Shown: piece after piece, positions 8,371-18,198 of the stretch
Numbering within the stretch: the stretch's first letter is position 1
Layout: each line of letters starts with the position of its first letter
Source of the DNA: Fibrobacterota bacterium
GTDB taxonomy: Bacteria; Fibrobacterota; Fibrobacteria; UBA11236
Direction of reading: 5' to 3'
Assembly: GCA_028287505.1 (NCBI GenBank)
Contig: JAQBPN010000008.1
Coordinates: 1 to 64,000, forward strand
DNA: 64,000 nt
Program-made: the position numbers and the translations under genes
The notes under the pieces: generated by a model
The model's input: the letters and a program-made list of their open reading frames with translations, nothing else
What the model was told of the DNA's origin: nothing
Databases searched by the model: none

Positions 8371-11300
8371 CTAGGCGGACTGGGTCCCCGTCGCGGCGCC
8401 CTTTTCCGAAGCCTGGGCCGCGGCTTTCCCGGCGGCCGCGTCCTTTTCGGCCGAACCGTCCAGCACTTCCCTCACCTTGGCGGCTATGGCGGCCGGGCTG
8501 AAGGGTTTCCCGATGAAGGATGCCTGGGCCGTGTAGACTCCATGGCGGATGATGGCGTCTTCCGTGTACCCGGACATGAACAGCACCTTGGTATCCGGCC
8601 GCGCTTCCCGCAGCTTTTCCGCCAACACGCGTCCGCTGATGCCGCCCATCACCACGTCGGTCAGCAGCAGGTGGATATGCACGCCCTTGGCCTGCTTCTC
8701 CACCAGCTCCAGCGCCTGCTCGCCTCCCGGCGCTTCCAGCACTTTGTAGCCGCCCACTTCCAGCACGTCCCGCACCAGGCGGCGCACGGCGTCCTCGTCC
8801 TCCACCAGCAGGATGGTTTCCGTGCCCCCAAGGGATCGCAGGGCGCGCTCGCGCAAGCGGGTCCGTTCCGGCCTTTCCAGTTTGGAAGCCGCGGGCAGGT
8901 AGATGGAAAAGACCGTCCCTTTGTCGGGCTCGCTTTCCACCGTGATGCTTCCGTTGGCCTGTTTGATCGCCCCGTACACCGTGGACAACCCCAATCCGGT
9001 TCCCTTGTCCTTGGACTTGGTGGTGAAGAAAGGTTCGAACAGACGCGACTTGGTCTCCTCGTCCATTCCCGTGCCCGTGTCCACCACGCTGAGCAGCGCA
9101 TATTGACCGGGGGGGACTTCCGGAAAGGCCGCGCCGTGGTCATCCTCCTTGAACGTGCGGCTGCCGGTGATGAGCCGCAATTCGCCGCCGCCGGGCATGG
9201 CATCGCGCGCGTTCAGGACCAGGTTCAGGATCACCTGTTCCAACTGATTGGGATCCGCCACCACCTTGGGGACATTCGGATCCAGGCGGGATTTGAACTC
9301 GATGTTCTCGCCGATCAGGCGGCGCAGCATGGTCTCCATCCCCGAGACCACGAGATTCACGTCCAGGACCCGCGGGGCCAGAACCTGTTTGCGGCTGAAG
9401 GAAAGCAACTGGCTGGTCAGGGCCGCCGCGCGCCCGCCGGCTTTGCGGATCTCCTCGAGATGGTTTCGCCGCGCGTCGTCCTTGGGAAAGGTCATGAGCA
9501 GCAGATCGCTGAAACCGTTGATGGCGGTGAGCAGGTTGTTGAAATCGTGCGCTACGCCGCCGGCCAGCCTGCCCACGGCCTCCATCTTCTGGGACTGGCG
9601 CAGCTTCTCTTCACTGGCCTTGAGCGCCTCTTCCGCCCGCTTGCGGTCATTGATGTTGCGCACGATGCCTTCGAAATAGGCGATGCCGCCCCCGGCGCGC
9701 AGGATGGGCTGGGCGTTGACCTCGACCCATACCGGGGTCCCGTCCCTGCGCGGCAACTCCACGGAAAACGTATCCCCGCCGTCCGAAATCCCATGGAGGT
9801 CTCCGCCCGCGGGCAGCAGGCGCGGCTGCATGGTGCCCACCAGTTGTCCGCGATCCGCGTAACCCAGGAGGGACACCAGGGCGGGGTTGGCGTCCATCAT
9901 GGCGCCGTCCGGCCCGCAGCGGAAGATGCCGTCCAGGGAACGCTCGAACAGGGTCCGGTATTTCTCTTCCGATCGCCGCACGTCCCGGTAGAGGATCACG
10001 GAACCCAGGGCGTTGGAAATGAGCGAAGCGATGTCCTTGAACATGGTGAAGTCATCACCCTTCCACGGGGCGGCTTCCGGCGAGCGCAACAGGCAGAGGA
10101 TCCAGGGCCGCCCCAATTGCGGCCGCACGGTAATGACCTTGGCGGAGCCCACGCCCAGGGCATCCCTCCAATACCCGGCGTTCGGCAAAGGGAGATCGCG
10201 GCCGAATACGAGCGGATCGTCCGTGGCCTTGCAGGCGAGCGCGATGGCCCCGAATCCCGCTTCGGCGGGGATGGTTTCGATGCCGGCCGAAGCGGCCTGA
10301 GCGGCCCGGCGGGGATGATCGGCGGAAAAGGGGACGCGGAATACGGAATCCTCGGAATCCGAGAGATTGACCAGCCAGGCGCGTTCGCAATCGAATACGT
10401 CCAAAAGCCTGGCCATGGCCGCGGGGAGGGCGCTTTCCACGTCCAGGGTCCGCTCTATGGCGACGGAGATCCGGTTCATGCCCTCGAGGTATCGCACATG
10501 GTCGGCGACGGACTCCTGGGCGCGCCGCACTTCGGTCATGTCCTGCGCGATGCTGACCACCATTTCCACTTTGCCATCCGCGGAGAAAATGGGGGTGGAC
10601 TTCACCACAACCCAACGCTCCGTGCCGCTTTGTTTCAAGCGGAAGCGGAACATGGTGGGCGGAAAGTGCTTCCCCTGGGCCGCCACCCTTCCGGGCCTGC
10701 GCTCCGCCGGGACCATCCCGCCGGCTTCGTCCATCAGGACCGCGCGCGAGGATAGGGACGCCGCGCCGTCCTTGAGAAGCTCTTCCACGGATCCGTATTC
10801 CAGGATGCGGGCGGCCGCCCCGTTGGCGTAAACGAGCCGGCCTCCATCGCCCAGTTCCGTGACGAAAATCGCATCATCGACACCCGAGAGGACGATTTCC
10901 AGCTGATTCCGCGATTTCTGGATTTCCGTCTGCGCCTGCTTCATGGCGGTGATGTCGTTGAAAACATTGATGACCAGGCGGACCTTCCCCTCATCATCGA
11001 ATACGGGGGTGGCGTTGACCAAGGACCAACGTTCCTCGCCGGTCGCCTTGATACGGTAACAGAGGATCCGGGCGGAGACGGAGCGGCCCAGCAAAGCCAG
11101 GCGTCCCGGAATCTCTTCCAGGGACAGCGGCCTGAGGTCCTCGTCGAGCACCTCGAACCGCTCCATGATGCGCCGCGGATCCGTTTGCATCAGGGATTCC
11201 GCGTCCGGGAAAGCCAGGATGCGCGCGGCCGCATCATTGGCGTACACGAGGTTTCCCTTGGTATCCTGCGCCGTGCAGGCGCTTTCCATGGTGCGGAGCA

Positions 11301-12288
11301 TGACGTACAGTTCATCACGGCTGCGCTGCAATTCCATTTCCGCAGTCTTGATCCCGGTCACGTCCTGGTTGACGGTGATGGCGAGACGGACCTTCCCTTG
11401 CGCGTCGAAAAGGGGCGTGGCCTTGACGAAGGTCCACTTGGTCTCCCCGGTGGCCTTGATTCGGAGGCAGACCAGTTCGCCCGTGACCGCCTCACCGCGC
11501 AGGGCGCGCCGGCTGGGCAGACGGTCTTCCGGATAGGGCCGCAGGAATTCATCCAGCAATTCGAGGCGGGTGGAAATGTCCTCGGGTTTGGAGTCCATCA
11601 GTTCGCCGGTCTCGCGATAGCCCAGCAGGGTGGCGGCGGCAGCGTTTGCGAAAACGGTTTTACCTTCGCGATTGAAGACCAGGATTGGCGTGTCCAGGGT
11701 CTTGAGGATGCTGTCTATTTCATTGCGGAAGATGGAAAGCGCTTCCTCGGACCTGCCGGGTCCGCGCAAGGCGGCATCGTGGCCGCGACCGGCCGGATGT
11801 CCCGCCAGCGCATCCCTAAGGGTGGCGGCGAAGTCCCTGAGGGTTTCCGCCTCGGCGGCGGTCCATTGGCGGGGCACGCCATCCCAGAGAGCGAGCAGGC
11901 CCAGGATGCGGCCCTCTCCGTCTTCCACCGGGGCGCCGAGAAAAGCGGGCAAAAGATCCGTTGGAAATCCCCCCTGGGAAGTTCCCGTTTTCGCGGCCGC
12001 GGGGGTAACCGCCCCGGTTACCCCGAATGCCGTCTCCAGGAGCGATGGCCAATCCAGGGGCCACTCGGCCAATCCGGAAATTGAATCCGGCAATCCAAGG
12101 GTTCCCCGCGGCATGAATCCCTTTCCGCCCAAGAGCAGAAAGGCCGCCGCGGGAGCACGCAGGCTTCCCGAGGCCAGGCGAAGAAGCCTATGGATTTCCT
12201 CCGGAACGGGCCCATCGGACATACCGGTGGCTGCAAGGGCTTGCAACCTTTCCGGGTCCGCGATCCTGATCGAAAAGTCTGAAAGCAT
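8371..12288 (-). CDS. Multi-PAS/GAF hybrid histidine kinase
   Basis: A 1305-residue cytosolic hybrid sensor kinase with no membrane segment. Domains in order: GAF-like (about 20-165), three PAS domains (about 190-310, 325-445, 450-575), a second GAF (about 595-745), a fourth PAS (about 755-875), HisKA with H914 in V-A-H-D-F-N-N-L-L, an HATPase domain with N and G boxes (about 990-1110), and a C-terminal receiver with phospho-acceptor D1211 (L-L-T-D-V-V-M). The first three PAS domains are very alike, each followed by a K-A-T-G-E-x-x-W-type segment, so they probably arose by internal duplication. It probably senses soluble ligands or redox and feeds its own receiver. No partner regulator is adjacent; folE2 converges from the other side. 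Confidence 0.92.
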   Translation of the reverse strand: MLSDFSIRIADPERLQALAATGMSDGPVPEEIHRLLRLASGSLRAPAAAFLLLGGKGFMPRGTLGLPDSISGLAEWPLDWPSLLETAFGVTGAVTPAAAKTGTSQGGFPTDLLPAFLGAPVEDGEGRILGLLALWDGVPRQWTAAEAETLRDFAATLRDALAGHPAGRGHDAALRGPGRSEEALSIFRNEIDSILKTLDTPILVFNREGKTVFANAAAATLLGYRETGELMDSKPEDISTRLELLDEFLRPYPEDRLPSRRALRGEAVTGELVCLRIKATGETKWTFVKATPLFDAQGKVRLAITVNQDVTGIKTAEMELQRSRDELYVMLRTMESACTAQDTKGNLVYANDAAARILAFPDAESLMQTDPRRIMERFEVLDEDLRPLSLEEIPGRLALLGRSVSARILCYRIKATGEERWSLVNATPVFDDEGKVRLVINVFNDITAMKQAQTEIQKSRNQLEIVLSGVDDAIFVTELGDGGRLVYANGAAARILEYGSVEELLKDGAASLSSRAVLMDEAGGMVPAERRPGRVAAQGKHFPPTMFRFRLKQSGTERWVVVKSTPIFSADGKVEMVVSIAQDMTEVRRAQESVADHVRYLEGMNRISVAIERTLDVESALPAAMARLLDVFDCERAWLVNLSDSEDSVFRVPFSADHPRRAAQAASAGIETIPAEAGFGAIALACKATDDPLVFGRDLPLPNAGYWRDALGVGSAKVITVRPQLGRPWILCLLRSPEAAPWKGDDFTMFKDIASLISNALGSVILYRDVRRSEEKYRTLFERSLDGIFRCGPDGAMMDANPALVSLLGYADRGQLVGTMQPRLLPAGGDLHGISDGGDTFSVELPRRDGTPVWVEVNAQPILRAGGGIAYFEGIVRNINDRKRAEEALKASEEKLRQSQKMEAVGRLAGGVAHDFNNLLTAINGFSDLLLMTFPKDDARRNHLEEIRKAGGRAAALTSQLLSFSRKQVLAPRVLDVNLVVSGMETMLRRLIGENIEFKSRLDPNVPKVVADPNQLEQVILNLVLNARDAMPGGGELRLITGSRTFKEDDHGAAFPEVPPGQYALLSVVDTGTGMDEETKSRLFEPFFTTKSKDKGTGLGLSTVYGAIKQANGSITVESEPDKGTVFSIYLPAASKLERPERTRLRERALRSLGGTETILLVEDEDAVRRLVRDVLEVGGYKVLEAPGGEQALELVEKQAKGVHIHLLLTDVVMGGISGRVLAEKLREARPDTKVLFMSGYTEDAIIRHGVYTAQASFIGKPFSPAAIAAKVREVLDGSAEKDAAAGKAAAQASEKGAATGTQSA

Positions 12289-12520
12289 GGGTTCCCGGGA
12301 GCCCCGAAACGGCCGGTTCCGGGCTCAAAACAATATATGCAATTACCCCCGGCGCCATGGAAAAAAATGGCAAAGCTTACGGTTCTGGAGCACCCGCAAA
12401 CCGGGCCCGAGTTCCCGTTTCCTAGACAAAGGGTCCCGCCCTTAATATCTTCTGGGCCGTCTTGCAGGAAGCGCTCTGGTCAATCCAGGGATGTGGAAAA
12501 TCACCAAAGGCGATTCTCCT

Positions 12521-12785
12521 AAATTGAAGGTGCTTGGCGCCTTCAATCGCATAACGAGGAATTCCGTGCGAATCGGAAGCGAGCTCGTCGCTGTAAGCGG
12601 TACGAAACTTCCAAGGGGATTTCCGGTCCTACCGGAAATTTCCCGACCACTGGCCGCCCCGGAAAGGGAAGGCCGGGAAGGGGAAGGAGTAGGCTGAAGG
12701 ACGTGGCCGGAACCGGAGCTTCCAAAAAGCTTCGCGACCCCCGCCTCCTTCGAGACCCGCGAGCCAGAAGACTCACCTGTGAGAG
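12521..12785 (+). promoter_or_regulatory. Cobalamin riboswitch
   Basis: The leader of the btuB-like gene carries the cobalamin-riboswitch core. There is a GAAGGTGC...GGCGCCTTC hairpin at the start, a G-T-G-C-G-A-A-T core segment near 12565, C-T-G-T-A-A-G-C-G-G near 12591, G-A-C-C-A-C-T-G-G near 12646, and the near-invariant 3' element GAGCCAGAAGACTCACC at 12761-12777. Order and spacing fit the family, with a large GC-rich peripheral insert between the last two. It should bind a cobalamin and switch the terminator that follows. The exact 5' edge is an estimate. Confidence 0.88.
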
Positions 12786-12813
12786 ATCTGATTGGCCTTC
12801 GAAGCCGAGGTCG

Positions 12814-12861
12814 ACGGAACCACGCACCGGATTTCCCGTGCGTCTCCGTTTTCCTTTTTTT
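12814..12861 (+). terminator. Riboswitch-controlled intrinsic terminator
   Basis: A stem built from CGGA..ACGCAC and GTGCGT..TCCG is followed by TTTTCCTTTTTTT (12849-12861). It sits between the riboswitch aptamer and the ribosome-binding site of the btuB-like gene, 76 bases before the start codon. This is the expected place for a transcriptional expression platform that stops transcription when cobalamin is bound. Confidence 0.8.
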
Positions 12862-12937
12862 GCGCTGCGAAGGCATGTCCTCTCACCGAGGGGCGGCCGG
12901 CGAGATCCCGGAAGCCTCCGAAGGAGTTCCGGGCACG

Positions 12938-15037
12938 ATGCCGCATCCGCGGACCTGCCTTCATGCGCTTTCCGCTCAGCGGCCCCCCATCGGGAGCCCG
13001 CGTTGGGCCCCGCTGCGCGCCCTTTTCGCCTGCGCCCTGCTCGCCTTCACCCTGGGCCGGGGAGAAGAACGGAACGACACTCTGGAGCTCAAGCCTTCCA
13101 AGGCGGAAAAGCCGGTGCCTCCGCCTACCTCCGCCGCCAAGGTCGTCATCGTTCCCACCGATGTGGATCGGCAGTTGGGCAACCTGGGGGACATGCTCCA
13201 GCGCGCCGCGGGCCTGCACGTGGTGCGGACCGGCGGGATAGGCGATTACCTGGGGGTTTCCGTCTGGGGCTCTTCCGAATACCAGGTTAACGTGTACGTT
13301 AACGGCGTGCTCCGTAACCAGGCCAACGACCCTTCCCTGTTCCTGGGCGACTGGGACATGTCCCGGGTGGAGCGCATCGAGGTATACAAGGGCCTGGCGC
13401 CGGACGATCTGCCGGGCTCCCCCATGGGCGGCGCCATCAACATCATCACCCGGGATCATGCCGGCGGGCCGGCGTTGCGCGGGGCCCTGGGAGCCGGATC
13501 TTTCGGGAGCCTGCGCGCCAACGGCTCGGTGGAATACAAAAAGGAAAACTGGCGCGGCCGGTTCGAAGCCGCCCGCAACCAGGCCGACGGGGATTTCCCC
13601 TATTACGACGACAACGGGACCGAGTTCGCGCCCGGACGGCATCCGGACGGCGCGCCCCGCCTCTCGGCGGATGATCTGACGCGCAAAATCCGGCGCAACA
13701 ACGCCCACGCCTTTTCCGAACTCGCCGCGGATCTGTCCTTCAACCCCACGCCGGCCACGGAGACGGGCGCCCAGGTGGACGTTTCCGATCTGCACAAGCA
13801 GATCCCCGCGCCGGGCCCCAACATCGATTCCACCGTGACGGTTTCGGCCTTCCGCGAATCCCGGCGCGTTTTCCTGCGGGGATACGGCAAATGGTCCGGG
13901 ACGGACGCGGAGGGCTCCTTCGATCTTTCCGGAACCTACCTGGGCGACGCCTACGTGGACACGTCCAAGGGCGGCGGGTCGGTGGGGATCGGTTATGACG
14001 ACGATTTCAACGCGTACACGGATCTGTTGGCCGTGCTTTGGGGCAGGACCAAGGTAACCGGGGGGTTGACCCTGTCCGCGCTGGTCTCCTATGGGATATC
14101 CGGATACGTATACAGCGACAGGATCGCGGACCGGGAATATCCCGGGCTGTACCGGTATGCCGGAGAAGGGAAGCTCACGCCCACCTACGTGCTGGGCCGC
14201 CACAGCCTGCAGGCCATCCTGGCCGCCAACCTGACGATGGAAGAACAATACGGGGCCGCCGGCTCTCCGTTCCGGACCGCGGCTTCCGGCGAGGAGTGGA
14301 GCGATCATTGGTCCCTGCGCTTGGGATACCAATACCGGCTGCGCGAGGGACTCTGGTTTTCCGCCCAAGCGGGCGACGCCTATCGCGTGCCCACGTTCCT
14401 GGAACGGTTCGGGGACAGGGGCACGGTATTGGCCAACCCCGGCCTGCGTCCGGAGGGAGGCGCGAATGCATCGCTGGGAGCGCATGCGGAGTCGCGCCGG
14501 TATTCCCAAGACATCCAGGCTTTCGCCACCGAGGGCAGGCGCATCATCACCCTGGAGCAGAACTCCCAATTCGTCCTGGTATTCCGTAACACCGGAGCTA
14601 CCCGGATCCTGGGCCTGGAATCCCGGACCGCCGCCGCCCCCCGCCCATGGGCCCGCACGGAACTGGATTTGACCCTGATGCAGGCCGCGGACGTTTCCGG
14701 CGGCTCCGGATCCGGAGCCTACAAACTCATCCCCTACCGGCCGACCACGCAGGCCTCCCTGCGGCAAACCCTTACCCGCCGCGCCTGGACTCTGGCGGCC
14801 ACGGGATATTACCAAGGCCTGGCATACCCCAACCCGTCCAACCGGGCCAGCCTGTTCGATTCCTACAGCCATAACACGGAATGGCAATCGCGCTGCGATC
14901 TGGATCTGTCCTGGCGCGTAAAGCATCTCCTGCTCGCCGCGGGCGCGCACAATCTTTTCGACCAGCGCAATTTCGACTTCTTCAACTTCCCGCTGCCCGG
15001 CCTGAACTTCGCCTTCACCCTGCAGGCGGATTATTGA
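12938..15037 (+). CDS. btuB: BtuB-like TonB-dependent outer-membrane cobalamin receptor
   Basis: 699-residue TonB-dependent receptor, by context a corrinoid importer. After a signal peptide comes N-D-T-L-E-L-K, close to the BtuB TonB box (D-T-L-V-V). Then follow a plug domain with V-Y-V-N-G-V-L near residue 120, V-E-R-I-E-V-Y-K-G and G-G-A-I-N-I-I-T-R, and a long beta-barrel ending in an aromatic residue (A-D-Y). I placed the start at 12938 because AAGGAG lies at 12921-12926, eleven bases upstream. Upstream in-frame ATGs fall inside the riboswitch/terminator region and are not credible. The cobalamin riboswitch makes cobalamin the best substrate guess. The BtuG-like lipoprotein gene follows 59 bases on. 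Confidence 0.88.
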   Translation: MPHPRTCLHALSAQRPPIGSPRWAPLRALFACALLAFTLGRGEERNDTLELKPSKAEKPVPPPTSAAKVVIVPTDVDRQLGNLGDMLQRAAGLHVVRTGGIGDYLGVSVWGSSEYQVNVYVNGVLRNQANDPSLFLGDWDMSRVERIEVYKGLAPDDLPGSPMGGAINIITRDHAGGPALRGALGAGSFGSLRANGSVEYKKENWRGRFEAARNQADGDFPYYDDNGTEFAPGRHPDGAPRLSADDLTRKIRRNNAHAFSELAADLSFNPTPATETGAQVDVSDLHKQIPAPGPNIDSTVTVSAFRESRRVFLRGYGKWSGTDAEGSFDLSGTYLGDAYVDTSKGGGSVGIGYDDDFNAYTDLLAVLWGRTKVTGGLTLSALVSYGISGYVYSDRIADREYPGLYRYAGEGKLTPTYVLGRHSLQAILAANLTMEEQYGAAGSPFRTAASGEEWSDHWSLRLGYQYRLREGLWFSAQAGDAYRVPTFLERFGDRGTVLANPGLRPEGGANASLGAHAESRRYSQDIQAFATEGRRIITLEQNSQFVLVFRNTGATRILGLESRTAAAPRPWARTELDLTLMQAADVSGGSGSGAYKLIPYRPTTQASLRQTLTRRAWTLAATGYYQGLAYPNPSNRASLFDSYSHNTEWQSRCDLDLSWRVKHLLLAAGAHNLFDQRNFDFFNFPLPGLNFAFTLQADY

Positions 15038-15096
15038 GGCCGCGCGGCAGGCAAAGCGAATCCATGAAACCAATACCCGAACCGAAGGAATCCATC

Positions 15097-16254
15097 ATGA
15101 CCGACAACACATCCACCGTCCGAACGCGCGGCTCCGCCGCTCCCGGAAAATCCCGGCTTTCGAAAAAGTCCGCCGCATGGGCCGGAGCGGCCCTGCTCTG
15201 CCTGAGCGCGTGCACGACCTCGGACGAAAAGGACCCGGCGCCGGACACTGAAAAAGGCATTCTCTTCGCCTTGACCTCGGATTACAAGACGGGCAGTTAC
15301 TCCGTCGTCGGCATCGACAGCGCTTTCATCGCGAACCAGATCGCCCCCATCCATTCGGACGCGGTGGTGCGATACCTGGGAGGCAACGACATCTTCATCA
15401 TCAACCGGCTCCCCCGGAACAATCTGCAGATCGTGGACCGGCACAATCTGCACACCGTGCTGGAAGTCGGGTTCCCCTCGCTTTCCAATCCCCAGGACGT
15501 GGAACTCAATGACAGCCTGCTCTACGTGGCATTCTACGGCACCGACAAGATCGGCATCTACCATCAGGGCGAAGGCGCTCCCAAGGGCGAGATCGATCTG
15601 TCCGCCTATGCGGACTCCTCGGACAAGCTTCCGGAGACCTCGGATCTGCTCTTCGTGGGCGACACTCTCTACGCTTTGACCCAGAATCTGGATACCAAGA
15701 ACGGCTTCGTGCCTTTGACGGCGCACCTGCTCAAGATCGATATCACCACCCGGAAGGTGACCCAGGCATTGGAGCTTCCCTACGGCAATCCCGCGGGCAT
15801 GACCTACGACCCGGCCTCTGGCAAGCTCTACATCCCATGCCGCGGTCTTTACTCCAATCCCGATTACAGCGTCAAAGCCGACGGGGGCATCGTCGTCGTC
15901 GATCTGTCCAAGTTCACGATCGGGGATACCCTGGCCACGGAGGCCGACCTGGGAGGCAACGTGAACCAAGCCATCCTCTACAAAGGGAGCCTGTACATGG
16001 ACGTCGGCGCGGATGCGGCGGAGAAGATTGTCGCCATCTCCGTGGCCGATGGCATGGCCCGGGACATCGTGGACCTCAATCCCTACTCCGTGGGAGGAAT
16101 GGCCATCGACGCCAAGACTTCCACCCTTTACCTGGGGGACCGGAAAAAGGGCGCGGAACGGCTGCGCATCTTCGACGCCGATACGTTCCAGGAAAAAGAG
16201 GGCTCCAAGCTCGATTTGGGCATGCCCCCGGTCGACATGGTTGTGGTCCGCTGA
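15097..16254 (+). CDS. Beta-propeller surface lipoprotein, BtuG-like
   Basis: 385-residue lipoprotein: a basic N-terminus, a hydrophobic stretch and a clear lipobox L-S-A-C, followed by an acidic linker. The rest consists of repeated four-stranded units typical of YncE/SMP-30-like propellers, for example L-L-Y-V-A-F-Y-G, G-K-L-Y-I-P-C-R-G and S-T-L-Y-L-G-D-R, about seven in all. In Bacteroides, BtuG is a seven-bladed propeller lipoprotein that captures cobalamin on the cell surface and pairs with BtuB. Fold, lipid anchor and position behind a riboswitch-controlled btuB all fit that role. Homology to BtuG itself needs a search. The start follows AAGGA at 15085-15089. Confidence 0.75.
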   Translation: MTDNTSTVRTRGSAAPGKSRLSKKSAAWAGAALLCLSACTTSDEKDPAPDTEKGILFALTSDYKTGSYSVVGIDSAFIANQIAPIHSDAVVRYLGGNDIFIINRLPRNNLQIVDRHNLHTVLEVGFPSLSNPQDVELNDSLLYVAFYGTDKIGIYHQGEGAPKGEIDLSAYADSSDKLPETSDLLFVGDTLYALTQNLDTKNGFVPLTAHLLKIDITTRKVTQALELPYGNPAGMTYDPASGKLYIPCRGLYSNPDYSVKADGGIVVVDLSKFTIGDTLATEADLGGNVNQAILYKGSLYMDVGADAAEKIVAISVADGMARDIVDLNPYSVGGMAIDAKTSTLYLGDRKKGAERLRIFDADTFQEKEGSKLDLGMPPVDMVVVR

Positions 16255-16261
16255 TTCCCCT

Positions 16262-16305
16262 GACCCGGCCCCGGACCCACAGGTCCCGGGGCCGGGTCGT
16301 TTTCC
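16262..16305 (+). terminator. Strong intrinsic terminator of the btuB-btuG-like operon
   Basis: A stem of about 16 base pairs (GACCCGGCCCCG... paired with ...CGGGGCCGGGTC, one bulged G) with a five-base loop is followed by GTTTTCCTT. It lies seven bases after the lipoprotein stop codon and closes the unit. Confidence 0.85.
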
Positions 16306-16365
16306 TTACCCCATTTTATCCTTTCCCCCTTTTCCGGCCGTCCCACCGCGGGTTACAATGGACCC

Positions 16366-18198
16366 ATGCTCCGCTTTTCCTGGGAATGGGATTTACTCGC
16401 CGGCCCCGAGGCTCTGTGGCCCCTGGTCTCGGATTCCGATCGCTTCAACCGCGACACCGGCGTTCCCAAGCTGGTCCGCAAGGGCGAGGATCCGGAGCGG
16501 GTGATTTCCTTCCGCAGATTCGGCTTTCTGGTATCCTGGACCGAGGATCCCTTCGAATGGTCGAGCCCGCGCCGCTTCGGAGTATTGCGCCACTATCTGA
16601 CCGGACCCTTGCGGGAGATGAAGGTTTCCGTCCACCTGGATGCGCTGCCCTCCGGCGGCACGCGCCTCCGCTATGAAACCAGCCTCAAGCCGCGCCATGC
16701 GTTGCTGGCATGGCCGCTCGCCTTGGGCTTCCGCCTGGCAATCAAACGCCGCTTCACCTCCGTATTCCGTTCCTACGACCGCGCCGCCCTGCGATCCGCA
16801 GCGCCCATCACCGCTCCGGCCGAGCGCACCTTCGCGCCTTCGGGCAAGGCCCGGTTGGCCGCGCGCTTCAAGGACCTGATGGGGGCGGGCGCGGAACCGC
16901 TCCTGGCCGCGCGCCTCCGCCTGCTGTTGGAAGAATCCGACGACGCCGACCTGGTCCGCATCCGTCCTTACGTGCTGGCCGCCCGGTGGCAGGCCTCCCG
17001 CAGGGACACCCTGGAGATATGCCTGCTGGCCGCCCGGGCCGGACTGCTCGATTTCCGTTGGGACCTGCTGTGCCCGTCCTGCCGCGGGGCCAAATTCACG
17101 GCCTCCCGCTTGCGGGACGTCAAAGGCCCCATCCACTGCAGCTCCTGCAATATCGATTTCCGCGCGGCCTTCGACCGTTCCGTGGAAGTCACCTTCGCGG
17201 CCAACCGCTCCATCCGTCCGGCCGAAGCGGCCGAGTATTGCGTGGGCAGTCCGCAGCGCACCCCGCACATCTATTTCAGGCATACCCTGGAACCGCGCAC
17301 CGCCACCACTCTGGATCTTTCCCTGGCTCCCGGCAGGTACCGCCTGCGTTCCCCCTCCTTCGAAGGCGCCTGGCACATCCGGGTGGCCGGCCCGGACAAA
17401 GACGGGGAAGGAGGAGAGACCCACGTCCATGCGGAACCTCCCGTCCACGGATGGCCCAAGGGAGAAGCCGACTGGAACGCGAGGCCGCGCCTGTCCCTGG
17501 CCAACCCCACCGATCGCCGCTTGGTCTTCGCCCTGGAGCGCAATGCCTGGGCGGATGATGCGGCCACGGCCGCGGAAGTGACCGCCTTGCAAAGCTTCCG
17601 GGATCTGTTCGCGGACGAAGCCCTGCGGCCCGGTGAGGAGATCTCGGTGGGCAGTCTGGCTTTCCTGTTCACGGATCTGCGCGGCTCCACGCGATTGTAC
17701 CGGGACGCCGGGGACGCCAAAGCGTTCGGGTTGGTGATGGAGCACTTCGACATCCTGAAATCGGTCATCGCCGAAGAAGGCGGCGGCGTGGTGAAAACCA
17801 TCGGCGACGCCGTGATGGCGGTATTCCCGCGGCCCCAGGCCGCCGTGCGCGCGGGCCTGGAGGCCCATCGCCGCCTGAAGGAATCGCAACCGTCCCTGGT
17901 CCTCAAGGCCGGCGTCCACTGCGGTTCGTGCATCGCCGTCAACCAGAACGATCGGCTGGATTACTTCGGTTCCACCCTGAATCTGTCCGCGCGCCTGCTG
18001 GGCTTCTGCGCCGGCGGCGACCTGGTGGTCACCCGCGACGTGGGCGAAGATCCGGAAACGGCCGCCTGGTTGGCGGAAAACGCCGCGGCCTGCACGGTCG
18101 AGGAACTCTCGGCCCCCATTCGCGGATTCGAACAGGATGCCTTCGCCTTGATGCGGATCACTCCGGCGGAATCCGCGGTCCCCATCCATACCCTTTGA
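16366..18198 (+). CDS. SRPBCC / zinc-ribbon / class III adenylate cyclase fusion
   Basis: 610 residues. The N-terminal 150 or so residues look like an SRPBCC (START-like) lipid- or ligand-binding fold (W-E-W-D-L-L-A-G-P-E start, central basic strands). The middle (about 170-400) resembles DUF5939-type regions of bacterial cyclases. It includes a four-cysteine ribbon with C236-x2-C239 and C258-x2-C261, which probably binds zinc. The C-terminal domain is a class III nucleotide cyclase: metal-binding D437 in F-T-D-L-R-G-S-T and D481 in G-D-A-V-M-A are present, as is the dimer-interface N-x-S-A-R-L. It should make cAMP (or cGMP) in the cytoplasm, gated by the N-terminal domains. No Shine-Dalgarno is obvious. 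Confidence 0.85.
   Translation: MLRFSWEWDLLAGPEALWPLVSDSDRFNRDTGVPKLVRKGEDPERVISFRRFGFLVSWTEDPFEWSSPRRFGVLRHYLTGPLREMKVSVHLDALPSGGTRLRYETSLKPRHALLAWPLALGFRLAIKRRFTSVFRSYDRAALRSAAPITAPAERTFAPSGKARLAARFKDLMGAGAEPLLAARLRLLLEESDDADLVRIRPYVLAARWQASRRDTLEICLLAARAGLLDFRWDLLCPSCRGAKFTASRLRDVKGPIHCSSCNIDFRAAFDRSVEVTFAANRSIRPAEAAEYCVGSPQRTPHIYFRHTLEPRTATTLDLSLAPGRYRLRSPSFEGAWHIRVAGPDKDGEGGETHVHAEPPVHGWPKGEADWNARPRLSLANPTDRRLVFALERNAWADDAATAAEVTALQSFRDLFADEALRPGEEISVGSLAFLFTDLRGSTRLYRDAGDAKAFGLVMEHFDILKSVIAEEGGGVVKTIGDAVMAVFPRPQAAVRAGLEAHRRLKESQPSLVLKAGVHCGSCIAVNQNDRLDYFGSTLNLSARLLGFCAGGDLVVTRDVGEDPETAAWLAENAAACTVEELSAPIRGFEQDAFALMRITPAESAVPIHTL

Noticed and set aside
12773-15073. 766-codon minus-strand frame opposite the btuB-like gene
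   Set aside because: Shadow frame: low-complexity Arg/Gly-rich translation, no motifs; the plus strand carries a clear TonB receptor behind a riboswitch.
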